Shown: piece after piece, positions 10,961 through 21,126 of the stretch
Layout of the letters: each line of letters opens with the position of its first letter
Position numbering within the stretch: position 1 is the first letter of the stretch
From: Otatea glauca
Taxonomy: Eukaryota > Streptophyta > Magnoliopsida > Poales > Poaceae
Assembly: GCA_036346275.1 (NCBI GenBank)
Contig: CM070723.1
Coordinates: 50,236,743 to 50,300,742 of the forward strand
Reading direction: 5' to 3'
Length of the DNA: 64,000 nt
The notes under the pieces: generated by a model
Told to the model about the DNA's origin: nothing
Databases searched by the model: none
Seen by the model: the letters and a program-made list of their open reading frames with translations, nothing else
Position numbers and translations under genes: made by a program

Positions 10961-12301
10961 CACTACTACAGAATCAGTGATCCTTACCGCCATATCACTG
11001 CCGGTTCATCAAAATCGGCAGTAATAATATTATCACTGTCAGTTCGGATGGAAACCGGCACTAACGGCTTTTTTCTGATGAACCGGCAGTGATAAATCCC
11101 TTATTACTGCCAGTTCGTGTCCGAACCGCCAGTAATACTATCACTGCCGGTTTTTAGAAGAACCAACAACACTGATATTTTTCAAAAGATCATAACTTTT
11201 TTATACGGAGTCGGATGGAGATAAAATTTATATAAAAATTGTAGCTCTCGACGAGATCTACAACTTTGTAGTTGACAACCTTTTCATTTGAAGTAATTTA
11301 AATATCCAAATAATGGTATCACTGTCGGTTGGCGGTTCGTATTCCCAACCGGCAGTAATAGTGCTATCAACCATTTTTTGAAAAATCGTAACTTTTTCAT
11401 ACGGAGTCGGATGGAGATAAAATTTATATGAAAATTGTAGATCTCGACGAGATCTACAATTTTGTAGTTGACAACCTTTTCATTTGAAGTAATTTAAATA
11501 TCCAAATAATGGTATCACTACCGGTTGGCGGTTCGTATTCCCAACCGACAGTAATAATGCTATCAACCATTTTTCAAAAAATCATAACTTTTCCATACGG
11601 AGTCGGATGGAGATAAAATTTATATGAAGATTATGGCTCTCGACGAGATCTAAAACTTTGCAGTTGACAACTTTTTCATTTGAATTAATTTAAATATCCA
11701 AAATATGGTATCACTGCCGGTTGGCAGTTCGTATTCCCAACCGGCAGTAATAATGCTATCTACCATTTTTCGAAAAATGATAACTTTTTTCATATGAAGT
11801 CGGATGGAGATAAAATTTATATGAAAATTTTAGCTCTAGACGAGATCTACAACTTTGTAGTTGACAATCTTTCCATTTGAGTTCATTTAGATATCCAAAT
11901 AATCATCAAAAGTTTTGGAGACAAAGGAACAAAAGGAAAATATGTCATATACTAGTTGAGGAATGAGTGATATGTGAGATGGTAAGGTGGGCTCGCGCGA
12001 GGCAGTAGATCGCGAGTTCGAGTCCTAGCAACCGCATGCGCGCATATTTTGCGTGAAAATCACGTGACTTGTGACGAATACAGGGTGGTCGATTCGGATG
12101 CAAATAATTTTTATTTTATTTTACCGAGTGATTTACGAACCGGACTATCATTGCCGGTTCGCATACAAACCGACAGTGATAGTCCGAATATCACTGCCGG
12201 TTCTAAAACCGGCAGTGATATTCGGACTATCACTGTCGGTTCCAAAATCCGGCAGTGATGCCAGTTTGGAACCGGCAGTGATATGGAGTTCTGTAGTAGT
12301 G
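10961..12301. mobile_element. Non-autonomous CACTA (En/Spm-type) transposon, 1.34 kb
   Basis: The element begins CACTACTACAGAA and ends with the exact inverse TTCTGTAGTAGTG. It is flanked by the 3-bp target duplication TCT (10,958-10,960 and 12,302-12,304). Both subterminal regions carry many direct and inverted copies of ATCACTGCCGGTT-like motifs, the binding-site arrangement typical of CACTA ends. It has no transposase, so mobilisation would need a TNP2/TNPA source elsewhere. The clean duplication makes the boundaries secure. Confidence 0.92.
11170..11900. repeat. About four tandem copies of a ~196-bp unit inside the CACTA element
   Basis: Each unit contains 'ataacttttt.atacggagtcggatgg' (broken here by one variable base), then 'cgacgagatctacaa', then a copy of the 'atcactgccggtt' motif. 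Units start near 11,188, 11,386, 11,581 and 11,778, so the period is 195-198 bp. Later units lose or gain a few bases. Confidence 0.85.
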
Positions 12302-12380
12302 TCTCTCTTATGTATCAACAAAATCTTACGTGACAAAGTATATAGATAGCTTGCATCACACCATTGTATGTGCTCTTAAA
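12302..12380. mobile_element. Right part of the Tourist-like MITE split by CACTA
   Basis: Ends around 'caccattgtatgtgctctta', whose inverse resembles the left part near 10,768. See the left-part entry. The CACTA target duplication TCT is its first three bases. Confidence 0.4.
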
Positions 12381-14202
12381 GTGTCAAGTCCCGGCTGTTT
12401 GGATAAACTGTGTGAGGGTCATTAGGGTATATACAGTGACATGGATGGTGTTTGTCTGTAATACATCTCTGTGTCATATATAGATAAGACTAAAGATAAC
12501 TCATACAATGAATTATCTATATAGTTGTTTGTAATGATCTCTTATACAATTAATAGATTATCTGTACAATAGTACATATAATAGAAAGTTGTCTATAAGT
12601 CTGCCTATTAAATAGTAGATAATATCTTTCTTTCTTATTTTTTTCTCTTCTTCACATCACCTAAAATCTTATATAGTGTATATTTATATACAGCTGATAT
12701 GCAACTCTGTACATGTCCTCGGGAGCGAGCCTTATCTCTCGAAATTTCTTGCCATTCTTGTATCTGTATTAAGAAAGCACGGCAGATATTTTACCACCTG
12801 ATCCATCACCCAAGCATATCCGCCGTCAAGGATCCTTTGTCGCCTTTCCCCCATCGATTTTGTGATCATCTCATGATCCATCCATCAAGCATTCACACAC
12901 TCTCCCCTCTTGGATAAGCTCATGACGTTTCTTCCTCCTTCCATCTCTGTCAACGTTTCCTTCTCTTCCCTCTCTTCATTCCAGTGGAGCCACTGAACCA
13001 GTGCAGTCTTTGATATGTATCACATAAACAAACATGTGTGCCTCGCAAAAAATAATATATATGTGTGTGGAAGATTTCTCTCTGTTGGCTCTTCTCATTT
13101 CCATCATGAATGAATAAACGAAGAGAATTGATCTTCCAAGTGCGCGCTTTGCTGTGTTTGAGGCAGACTTTAACTTGAACACTTCATCCGGCCAATTTTC
13201 TGCGGCTTTCCCTTGAGACATGTAGTTGTCAGTTGTCTTGTCACCCAGATTTCCTGAAAGATTTGGCCCTTGTCGTCGAGAGAGATACCTCTGCCTATCC
13301 GAGATTACTCTGACCGTTCGTTTTCTGTGGAGGGATCTCATCTGACCAAACTAGATTTATCGGCTCCTTTATAATTGTCTCTTAATCTGCAGATCAGGCT
13401 GCAATTAAACATTGCATCACGTGTGACACATTATTCAGGTTCTGCGGTTGGTTGATACAATTGCAGCGTGGTTATCTTTACATCTGCCTTATTATTTTTT
13501 TATCACTTCATCTGTCTTATTTTTAAGGTTGAGATGTGCTTCCATGCATTTTTTCTAATTTTTTTTTGCATAAATATTAAAGTATGAATGAATGGTAGAT
13601 AATAAATACTTACCCTTTTACTTGCTTTAAGATTCGTTCAACTTGTATCGAGGGATGATTCATAGAAGCACCTCTCTTTTTGATTTCTTTTTGAGAGATG
13701 TTTTTATGTTTTTTATTTTTAAAGTTGCACAAATATTAAAGCATGGATGAAGAGTATATAATAATTACTTACCCCTTCGTTTGCTTTAAAATTTGTGCAA
13801 CTTATATTGATGGAAAAGTATGAAAGCACTGTTGAACTAAAATTATGATTGATTTCGGATTGAATTTATTACCTTAGTTTTGAGTTTCATGCAGTTTAAT
13901 TAGCATTACTGACTTGTCTCGAGTGCAAAAGCCACCGGCCAAAAGAGTACGAGGACGCGCAATCAAGCACCTACATAGAAAAAAGAGAGGAGGCAACAAA
14001 ATTATAGAAGGACACCATGACTGAAAGAAAGCACAAGCAACTATAGGCTAGCTCCTAGGTGTTGGATGGGATAAATCCAAATACTTATATGGCAAAAAAA
14101 AGGATCAATAATTATTGAGTTGTAGTTCCAAGTGAACACTGCTTCACCATGTGCCAATGGGCCAATCCACTTCCCAATCACCACAGTCTCCGCTGCTAAC
14201 TG
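12381..14202. other. Intergenic region without recognisable gene
   Basis: AT-rich DNA. A short-range duplication lies at 13,569-13,829 (listed separately). The open frames, including a minus-strand one near 13,000-13,340, match nothing I recognise. Confidence 0.35.
13569..13829. repeat. Diverged direct duplication, offset 158 bp
   Basis: Segment 13,569-13,671 (gcataaatattaaagtatga ... catagaagcac) recurs diverged at 13,727-13,829 (gcacaaatattaaagcatgg ... tgaaagcac). Shared landmarks occur in the same order: acttaccc, tgctttaa, caactt. It is an old local duplication with no coding potential. Confidence 0.7.
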
Positions 14203-14446
14203 CTCCTTCCGCTCATAAATAGTTATCCTTTCGATCTCTAAAACACAACTTTATTCACTGATTTTTATTATAATATTTTATAAAACCGAATAAAATTATA
14301 ATATTATGAAAGTACTTTTCGAGATAAATCTACATATGATTTTTATGTATCCAATTTAAATATTTTAAAAAGGTATTGACAATCAAAATTTTAAAAGTTT
14401 AACCACATATATGTCTAAAATGATAACTATTTATGATCAGAGGGAG
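14203..14446. mobile_element. Stowaway-like (Tc1/mariner) MITE
   Basis: About 245 bp with terminal inverted repeats: left ctccttccgctcataaatag, right end inverse ctccctctgatcataaatag. The interior is AT-rich with no ORF. A TA follows the right end; the left flank is not a clean TA. It is related to the MITE at 55,291. Confidence 0.75.
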
Positions 14447-14448
14447 TA

Positions 14449-15067
14449 TTTCTTCTTAGCGCATCAAAGCTAGCACATGACATGCCATATAAATATATAA
14501 TGCTAAGTTGCACTTGCAAGATCAGGACATAATTCGCCAACCGTGCCAATAGTCGCACGCCAATTGCCATGGACTGACTCAATAATCACCATTTGTTTGC
14601 AACTCAATGTTGCTATCAAGCTAAAGCATGATATGCTAATTAAGTTGATATGGTACATATATAGTGCGTGATCGCATGATCTGATGGACAGGTTTTGGCC
14701 AATGCCGACTCAAATGCCACCACACAAGTTGCCCACTATTAGACAAAAAAGAAGCAAAAGGTGATATGGGCGTAGCCTCTGTTTTATTCAGTATATGTTG
14801 ATAAAAACAATGACTCATGACTCCTGACAGCTCCTTCACAGTATATTTATGCTTGTGATGCTAATTGGGATGCTAAATGCCTCAATGAGCAAGCATATAC
14901 TAGAGGTAACCTCCTTAGGATCATCTTATTCCGAATAACGGAGCCGCGACATTTGGATATATATCGACCGTTCGATCGGATCCATCGTACGATCGAACGG
15001 TCGGCGTTAGGTCTCCTGCTTTTGTTACGTGAGGATGGTTTCCAAATTAAGAAGTTTTCACTGTGGT
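14449..15067. other. Intergenic region
   Basis: No gene, RNA or clear transposon end is visible. A short imperfect palindrome (cgaccgttcgatcgga / gatcgaacggtcg) lies at 14,967-15,005. Confidence 0.35.
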
Positions 15068-16478
15068 TGCTATGCACAAGGTTCAAAATTTCGGCCAAAT
15101 TTTCTGAAATATCGGATTTCAACTGGGGATGAGATTCAAAATCCTGGTAGAATAAAAAAACTTTTTTTAAAAAGCAAATGCTACAGTAAATGACAAAAAT
15201 TTCGCCGAACTTTTGGGTATTTTGATATCGTGTTTTCTGGACTAGATGTTATTGTTTTTGGACCGGATGGTGTAGAGGACCGCCTGCAGTGATTGAGTTG
15301 ATCAGAAGCCTTGTTCAGGTTGCTGTTTTTGCTCTTGTACCAGCATTCCAGCAATGCCATTCCATTAAAACTTCTTCTTTTACTAGTAGCACTGCTGCAT
15401 ATGCTTTCTACATTTCGACATGATTACCTTGCCTGTTTATCTGAGATAAACACTAATCCTTCTATGAACTACAGTTTGTAATATATACAGGTAGATAATT
15501 TTTTTTTTTTTAAAGTATATGCTGATGATTAAGTAGCTTAACATACATCATTAATTTCTATGAAGTAATTAGTACCATGAGAAAGAAGCATGCTTCTGTG
15601 TGATAACCTACTTCTTATTCAATGTCTGCTCAGTCAGTTTATCACACAAAATACGTCAGCTCTTCCTACAAAGTCAAATTGTTTTTATTGCTTTCTAACT
15701 TCTTGTTTCACGCTTCACACTGCCAGTCTGATTGTGTCTCTTTCTTCTAGTGGAAATTCAGCCGTATTGTATAAATAATTTCCCAGAAGTAGAGTAGTCA
15801 TCTTCAAATTCGATTTGGTCCTAGAAGTAGTAACTAGAATACGATATAGAAGTTGTAACTAATACGATATAGGCATTTTGTTACGATTCTTATTTTGCCA
15901 TGGTCCCTATTTTTAGGCTGAAGGTGCTTCTACAGAGCAAGCTAGCTCTATCATCTGCTCTAACAAGTATTATGGATGCACAGAGGAGTAGTGACTAGAC
16001 TACAAGGAAAGCAGCCTCTCTAGCAAAAGATGTGTTGAGCTTAGGTCCTCACCTCAGTCATCTCATTTTTTTTGTTACATATTTTCTTTATGTGAATACT
16101 TAGTATTTTGCATTCAAATAGGCATAAAATGTACATAAATCGTTGCATGATTTTTTTTATTTTTTTCCTATTTTTTTAGAGCCTCAAGAGACCATTTTTT
16201 ATTTGGTTGAAATTTGCCGAGATTTTGGCAATTTTAGCTAAAATCTCAGAAATCCCAGATTCAAATTTTGCCTTTTGGATTTCATCCAGATTTCGTCCGA
16301 AATCTCGCTGAAATTTCAGATTTCGGTCACCTTCAAGATATGATCCAAAAACGAAATTTAAAAAGGATAATTCATACTATACCACTCCATTCGTTATCAC
16401 TTCGTATTTCCTAAAGCGTCAAACTTTGGAGTGGTATAGTATGAATTATCCCCATTTGAAACCTTGGCTGTGCACGGG
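15068..16478. mobile_element. Possible DNA transposon with GTGCACA-type inverted ends
   Basis: The left part reads gcacaaggttcaaaatttcgg. The right part is its degenerate inverse (tttgaaaccttggctgtgcac). Both sides carry repeated 'aaatttcggc / gatttcggt' motifs (15,085-15,210 and 16,200-16,330). No transposase is seen and no target duplication was found. The call rests only on the inverted ends and the shared subterminal motif. Confidence 0.35.
16365..16451. repeat. Perfect 25-bp inverted repeat (hairpin, 37-nt loop)
   Basis: Arm 16,365-16,389 is exactly complementary to 16,427-16,451 (core: ataccactcca / tggagtggtat). The sequence could be a tiny MITE or a transcribed hairpin. It lies near the right end of the possible transposon described above and about 960 bp upstream of the second carboxylesterase start. 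Confidence 0.85.
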
Positions 16479-17289
16479 TGCATGCTTACATCATACATGA
16501 TAGAGCCATAGGAATATCATAATGCACCGTTGTTTTGTGCCTACAAATCGATCTAGGTTGGCTATTATAGCTATGACCGCTATAGCAGTTAGCGGATAGT
16601 GGAAATATCAACCGCTATACTTCATTTAATAATTATTTAGGCTTGTGAATAATTATTTGGTATGTTAATTATATAGTTAGAGTTTTTAGCTAACTAAAAT
16701 TAGTTTTTGACACAACGAATTGAGAACAAGTTATTTCATCTGTTAAAAACAGTAAAAAAAATCAATATGGCATTTAACCAAAGAATTTCATTTGAATATA
16801 TATAAAAGATAACTTGATCTTAAGATCATTTGAGTTCAAACATGTAGTAATTGAATTCTAACTTAAAATTTTAGATACTTTTACATTTTGTATTCGATTT
16901 CAAGAAACGAGAATTTCTTTCTAGTGTTTAAAAAAATGAATTTATACGTTCAATTCAACCTTTAAAAATTCGAAGCTTCAAAATTACTTTTATTTATGCT
17001 AATAAATTGAGTAAAATATTTTATATTTTGAAAAAAAAAAAATTTATTTATATTTTTTATATTTTATGTTGGACATGAAATGAAAATGTTGTAAATTTTC
17101 TATTCATATTGTATTCTAGAGATCATGAAAATAAATAGAATTATCATCTTTTCAATTGTACCGTGATGGCTTCAGCTATTCGTTGTAGCTTTTTTTTTTG
17201 GCTATGCCACTGTGATACCATGATAATCGTGATTTAAATCATTGGTGGCAACACATACACTGGAAATATTATTGTTGAAATGGGATGGC
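16479..17289. other. Upstream region of carboxylesterase copy 2
   Basis: Very AT-rich. Motifs ctatagcagttagcggatag near 16,580 and atagc-rich DNA near 17,180 look like degraded transposon ends. No gene is seen. The last part must contain the promoter of the downstream gene. Confidence 0.35.
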
Positions 17290-17297
17290 TATATAAG
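17290..17297 (+). promoter_or_regulatory. TATA box of carboxylesterase copy 2
   Basis: TATATAAG lies 122 nt before the ATG at 17,412, a strong match to the plant TATA consensus. The following pyrimidine-rich leader (tctctctcctcttg) is typical of a 5' UTR. Confidence 0.7.
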
Positions 17298-17411
17298 ACG
17301 GTACAAGGTTGCTACATCTCGTCAACATAGCCTTCGGAACTGTCTGCATTTCTCTCTCCTCTTGTTGCAAAAGTTTTGCGCATCGCGTGGACACTGGACA
17401 GTCACACAGAC

Positions 17412-18470
17412 ATGCCAACCATGCCAGCCGTCGTGACTGCCATCGGCACCGCTGCTCCACCCGCGAACGTTGTGGAGGACCTCTACGGCTTCCTCCGCGT
17501 CCTCAGCGACGGCACCGTACTCCGGTCGGCGGACCCGGTGTTCTGCCCTGCTACCTTCCCAGTTGACCACCCGTCCGTGCAATGGAAGGAGGCCGTCTAC
17601 GACAAGGCCAAGAACCTCCACGTCCGCATGTACAAGCCGTCCCCTGGCGCGGCCGGCGGCGAGCAGGCCAGGAACCTGCCAGTGCTCGTCCACTTCCACG
17701 GCGGTGGTTTCTGCCTCGGCTCGTGCACGTGGGCCAACGTCCACTCCTTCTGCCTCCGCCTCGCCGCGGAGGCTGGTGCCGTCGTGCTCTCCGCCGGATA
17801 CCGCCTCGCCCCCGAGCACCGCCTCCCCGCTGCCGTCGACGACTCGGCGGGCTTCCTCCGCTGGCTATGTGAACAGTCGGTGAACACCAACGCCACGGAC
17901 GGTTGGCTCACCGAGGCCGCCGACTTCGGCCGCGTGTTCGTCACCGGGGACTCTGCGGGCGGCACCATAGCGCACCACCTCGCCGTGCGCGCCGGCTCGG
18001 CCCCTTCCAAGCTCGGCGAGCTCGACCCTGTCACGATCAAAGGCTACATCCTGCTAATGCCGTTCTTCGGCGGCGTCCAGCGGACGCCGTCGGAGGCCGA
18101 GTGCCCGGCGGAGGAGTTCCTGAACCTGGACCTGTTCGACCGGTTCTGGCGGCTGTCGCTGCCGGTGGGCGCCACCAGGGACCACCCGATGGCGAACCCG
18201 TTCGGGCCGGACAGCCCCGGCCTGGACCCCGTGGACTTCCGGCCGGTTCTCGTGGTCGCTGGCGGCCACGACATGCTGCGCGACCGCGTCGTCGACTACG
18301 CCGAGCGGCTGAAGGCCATGGGCAAGCCGGTGGAGCTCGCCGAGTTCGCCGACGAGCCCCACGGGTTCTTCACGCTGGACCCGGGATCCGCGACGACCAA
18401 CGAGTTGATCCGAGTCATGAGCCAGTTCCTCGACAGCTGCGCCTGCGCAGCGGCGCCAAAGGCTGCTTAA
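17412..18470 (+). CDS. Carboxylesterase, CXE15-like (alpha/beta hydrolase), copy 2
   Basis: Intact single-exon alpha/beta-hydrolase-3 carboxylesterase of 352 residues. The oxyanion motif HGGGFCLGS starts at His96, the nucleophile is Ser181 in GDSAGG, and Asp287 (GGHDMLRD) and His317 (EPHGF) complete the triad. It is collinear with copy 1 over almost its whole length (DGTV, WLTEAADFGRVF, LMPFFGGV, NPFGP.SPGL, AMGKPVE), so the two genes are tandem-type duplicates about 10 kb apart. It differs by a longer N-terminus, a two-residue spacer before LTEAADFG, and an Ala/Cys-rich tail. The ATG at 17,412 follows the TATA box by a normal leader; a second ATG three codons later is also possible. Cytosolic ester hydrolase is expected; the natural substrate cannot be read from sequence. 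Confidence 0.93.
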   Translation: MPTMPAVVTAIGTAAPPANVVEDLYGFLRVLSDGTVLRSADPVFCPATFPVDHPSVQWKEAVYDKAKNLHVRMYKPSPGAAGGEQARNLPVLVHFHGGGFCLGSCTWANVHSFCLRLAAEAGAVVLSAGYRLAPEHRLPAAVDDSAGFLRWLCEQSVNTNATDGWLTEAADFGRVFVTGDSAGGTIAHHLAVRAGSAPSKLGELDPVTIKGYILLMPFFGGVQRTPSEAECPAEEFLNLDLFDRFWRLSLPVGATRDHPMANPFGPDSPGLDPVDFRPVLVVAGGHDMLRDRVVDYAERLKAMGKPVELAEFADEPHGFFTLDPGSATTNELIRVMSQFLDSCACAAAPKAA

Positions 18471-18672
18471 TTCGGTGTATGCATGTTACGTTCTACGTAG
18501 GAGTCCAAAGCTGCATCAGGAGTCGTGTTGTCTGCATCGTTTTTTGTCGTGTAACTTGCGTGTACAACGATGTGCCCATCTGTACTTCTCACTTGCTTGA
18601 CAAACGATCTATGACATGTACCGTATATAGTCTGAAGGATCCAATGTACATGTCAGCTAGTGAGGAGCACTT

Positions 18673-18911
18673 GAACAGGGATCCCCTGCAGTTTTAATGG
18701 AGGCAGTTCCCATTGAACCGTTGGATGGAAAATCAGCGGTCGAGATTTCACGGGTTACCGTAGGAAAATATTTTAGTGTTTTTACTATAGCAGTTACTAT
18801 AGCGCACGATTTTGAGACGATCTGGGCCATCGATTCGCAGATCAGACGGCTGAGTTCAATGGGGACTACCAAACTTGCAGTCCTCATTGAAACTACAGGA
18901 GATCCCTGTCC
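18673..18911. mobile_element. Mutator-like MITE with 9-bp target duplication
   Basis: 239 bp bounded by inverted ends GAACAGGGATCCCCTGCAG (left) and GGACAGGGATCTCCTGTAG (inverse of right). It is flanked by exact 9-bp direct repeats GGAGCACTT (18,664-18,672 and 18,912-18,920). A 9-bp duplication is the signature of Mutator-like elements. It lies 200 bp after the stop codon of carboxylesterase copy 2, so it may fall in or near its 3' UTR. Confidence 0.85.
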
Positions 18912-18920
18912 GGAGCACTT

Positions 18921-19996
18921 ATCATCATGAGCACAGGCAAACCTTTGGTGGTTCGATCTCACATGTCAGTGATACTAGTCAAATGCCCGTGCTTTACAAT
19001 GGAAACATATTTTTTAAAAATAATTAAATCATGCTACGTATTTACAAAAATAAAATTATAGTACTATTGAGTTGCCACGGAAAGGGAGCAGTGGGGAATG
19101 GCTCGGCCGGGGGAGCAGGTGTGGGCAGAAAGAGAGAGATGCTATTCCTTTTTATTCGCGAGAGGTGGGGGAGCGTGTCGCGATTCACGGCCCATATGTC
19201 GGCGTGCTAGATTTCTTAGAGAGGAGAGAGATGACGGACCGCCACCAATTTGTATTTGTATATTAGTAAAGATAAAGATAATGTCCTATATATGAGACTT
19301 TTTACCATATATACTTCAAAGGTACTAAAATATACATGAAGCTACTTTTTGATATCAAGAGATACCAAAAGTATAGAGATTGCAGGTATCCAGAGGTACA
19401 AAAGATTAAAGTCAGTTTGGTGGTACCTTATGGTAAAGACGCTAAAACTCTATCTATATACGTGAGAATGGATTAAGCGGTCTGCCAACACATGTCAGTG
19501 ATGGTTAGATCTATGCCTCTGTAAGTAGCTGTTGACTTGTATCCGAGTGCTAATCCGGGGTGCAATGCAATGTTCATGTCACGACAACACACTACTCCTG
19601 AACGGACAAAGATGGCTTGCATGTTACTCTATAAGTAAAAGTTTCCTAAGTGCAGAAACATTTCTTGCAGGGGAAAAACATGCATGGATCTGGTCTCTCC
19701 ACATTTTTAATGCTGTGAACAATCGAATCTTCAGTGTACTATATTATATATACCATGTTTATGTTTCTCAAGTCACTAGACTTTTGACTTTTTTGTCTCC
19801 TAGTGCATATGCAATGTTCAGTTCACCATGTAAAGACAAAGCAAGTTACTTAAAATTACAGGCAACAGTGCTGACCTCAAGGTGTTGATCTTGTTCACTT
19901 TCATGGTAATATTTTTAGACATGTTAACTTCCATAATTTGTGGTGTGAGTGCAACACATGACTTTGACATTTCCATGCAAGTATCTAAGAGGAAGT
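18921..19996. other. Intergenic region
   Basis: Near 18,975 the sequence 'actagtcaaatgcccgtgc' and near 19,260 'tattagtaaagataaagata' resemble the two ends of a common grass repeat of uncertain class. No gene is supported. Confidence 0.35.
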
Positions 19997-19998
19997 TA

Positions 19999-20649
19999 CT
20001 CCATCCGTTCAAGTTTATAAAGTGTATTTCATCTTATCACGTGAACAAGAAAATATTGAAAATAACTAGATTATATCTAATTATTAGAGTATATTTCACA
20101 AAACTACAATTTTTCTGTACAAACCATCAGAAAACTACAGATTTTAACTCATATTTCACAAAACTACAGATTTTATGAAAACTTGTGTTACAAAACTACA
20201 TATTCTAGAATTAACCGGTCCTTTCAACGGGTCTAACAATATGAGCCAACATGACAGTCTCACAAGCCCTCATTTCCCATTTTACTCGTGCATGAGGCTG
20301 CCATATGGGCCACATTGTTAGACCCGTTACAAAAAATGACCAGTTCTAAAATCTATAGTTTTATGATACAAGTTCTCCTAAAATCTGTAGTTTTATGAAA
20401 TAAAAGCTAAAACATATAGTTTTTCTATAGTTTATACAAGAAACATGTAGTTTTGTGAAGTTTACTCTAATTATTATCACTAATCACTATATTTAATACA
20501 TGCATGTAGAGAATATAAAGTAAAAGTAGATATTTATTAGAGGTATATAGGGAACATAACAACAATTTTACATTGGAATATAAAATATATCCCATATTTT
20601 TAGACAAAATTATTCAAAAAATATGTATTATAAACTTGGACAAAGGGAA
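19999..20649. mobile_element. Stowaway-like MITE, interrupted by another MITE
   Basis: Inverted ends: left ctccatccgttcaagtttat, right inverse ttccctttgtccaagtttat, each bordered by TA (19,997-19,998 and 20,650-20,651). Removing the nested element at 20,087-20,467 and one copy of its duplication leaves about 261 bp, a normal Stowaway size. Confidence 0.75.
20087..20467. mobile_element. Mutator-like MITE nested in the Stowaway element
   Basis: 381 bp with inverted ends GAGTATATTTCACAAAACTA (left) and GAGTAAACTTCACAAAACTA (inverse of right). The exact 9-bp duplication TAATTATTA flanks it (20,078-20,086 and 20,468-20,476). The interior is a large imperfect palindrome (tctaacaatatgagcc / ggccacattgttaga), so a transcript would fold into a long hairpin. 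Confidence 0.85.
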
Positions 20650-20651
20650 TA

Positions 20652-21126
20652 AAAATTAGGAACGTGACAATGCACTGAGTCGAATCTTACCGATAAGTGA
20701 TATTGGGAATGTATAATCCAATGGCCGGGGCAATGCATCGATCTCCATGTGACGTATGTTATGACAAAATCTTCAACACAATGATGCATGTCACCGAGGA
20801 TGGAAGCTAGCCGACAATCTTGAAGGCGTACAATGTGTGCATACGAAACCAAAATCTCGCTGACCTGGGCTAGATCCACCACCTTATCTTTCCATCGCAT
20901 GAATGCATGGGAAGTCGTCCAAAAAGCTTGTGAAGTGTATCTATCTGTATGCCAAGACCAAGATCGTCAGAGACCAAACTGACAACTCATATTGATGCAT
21001 ATGTCTGCAGCCTACTAACTCTGAGCCTCGAATGACTCAGTACTCATCTAACTTACTCCAAGAAGAGATCAGGATAGCGTTGCATTAGATGTACATCGTA
21101 CGTGAAATCGTACATGACAAACTGCA
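20652..21126. other. Intergenic region before the retrotransposon cluster
   Basis: No gene is supported. The last five bases before the LTR (ctgca, 21,122-21,126) should be the left copy of the target duplication of the Tekay-type element. I do not find them after the last LTR. Confidence 0.35.

Noticed and set aside
10961..12301. CRISPR-like or satellite array
   Set aside because: The repeats lie inside a defined CACTA element with exact ends and TCT duplication; a CRISPR array is not expected in plant nuclear DNA and spacers are absent.
17376..17411. Earlier start of carboxylesterase copy 2
   Set aside because: The frame is open from a TTG, which is not a normal plant start; the ATG at 17,412 fits the TATA spacing and the family length.
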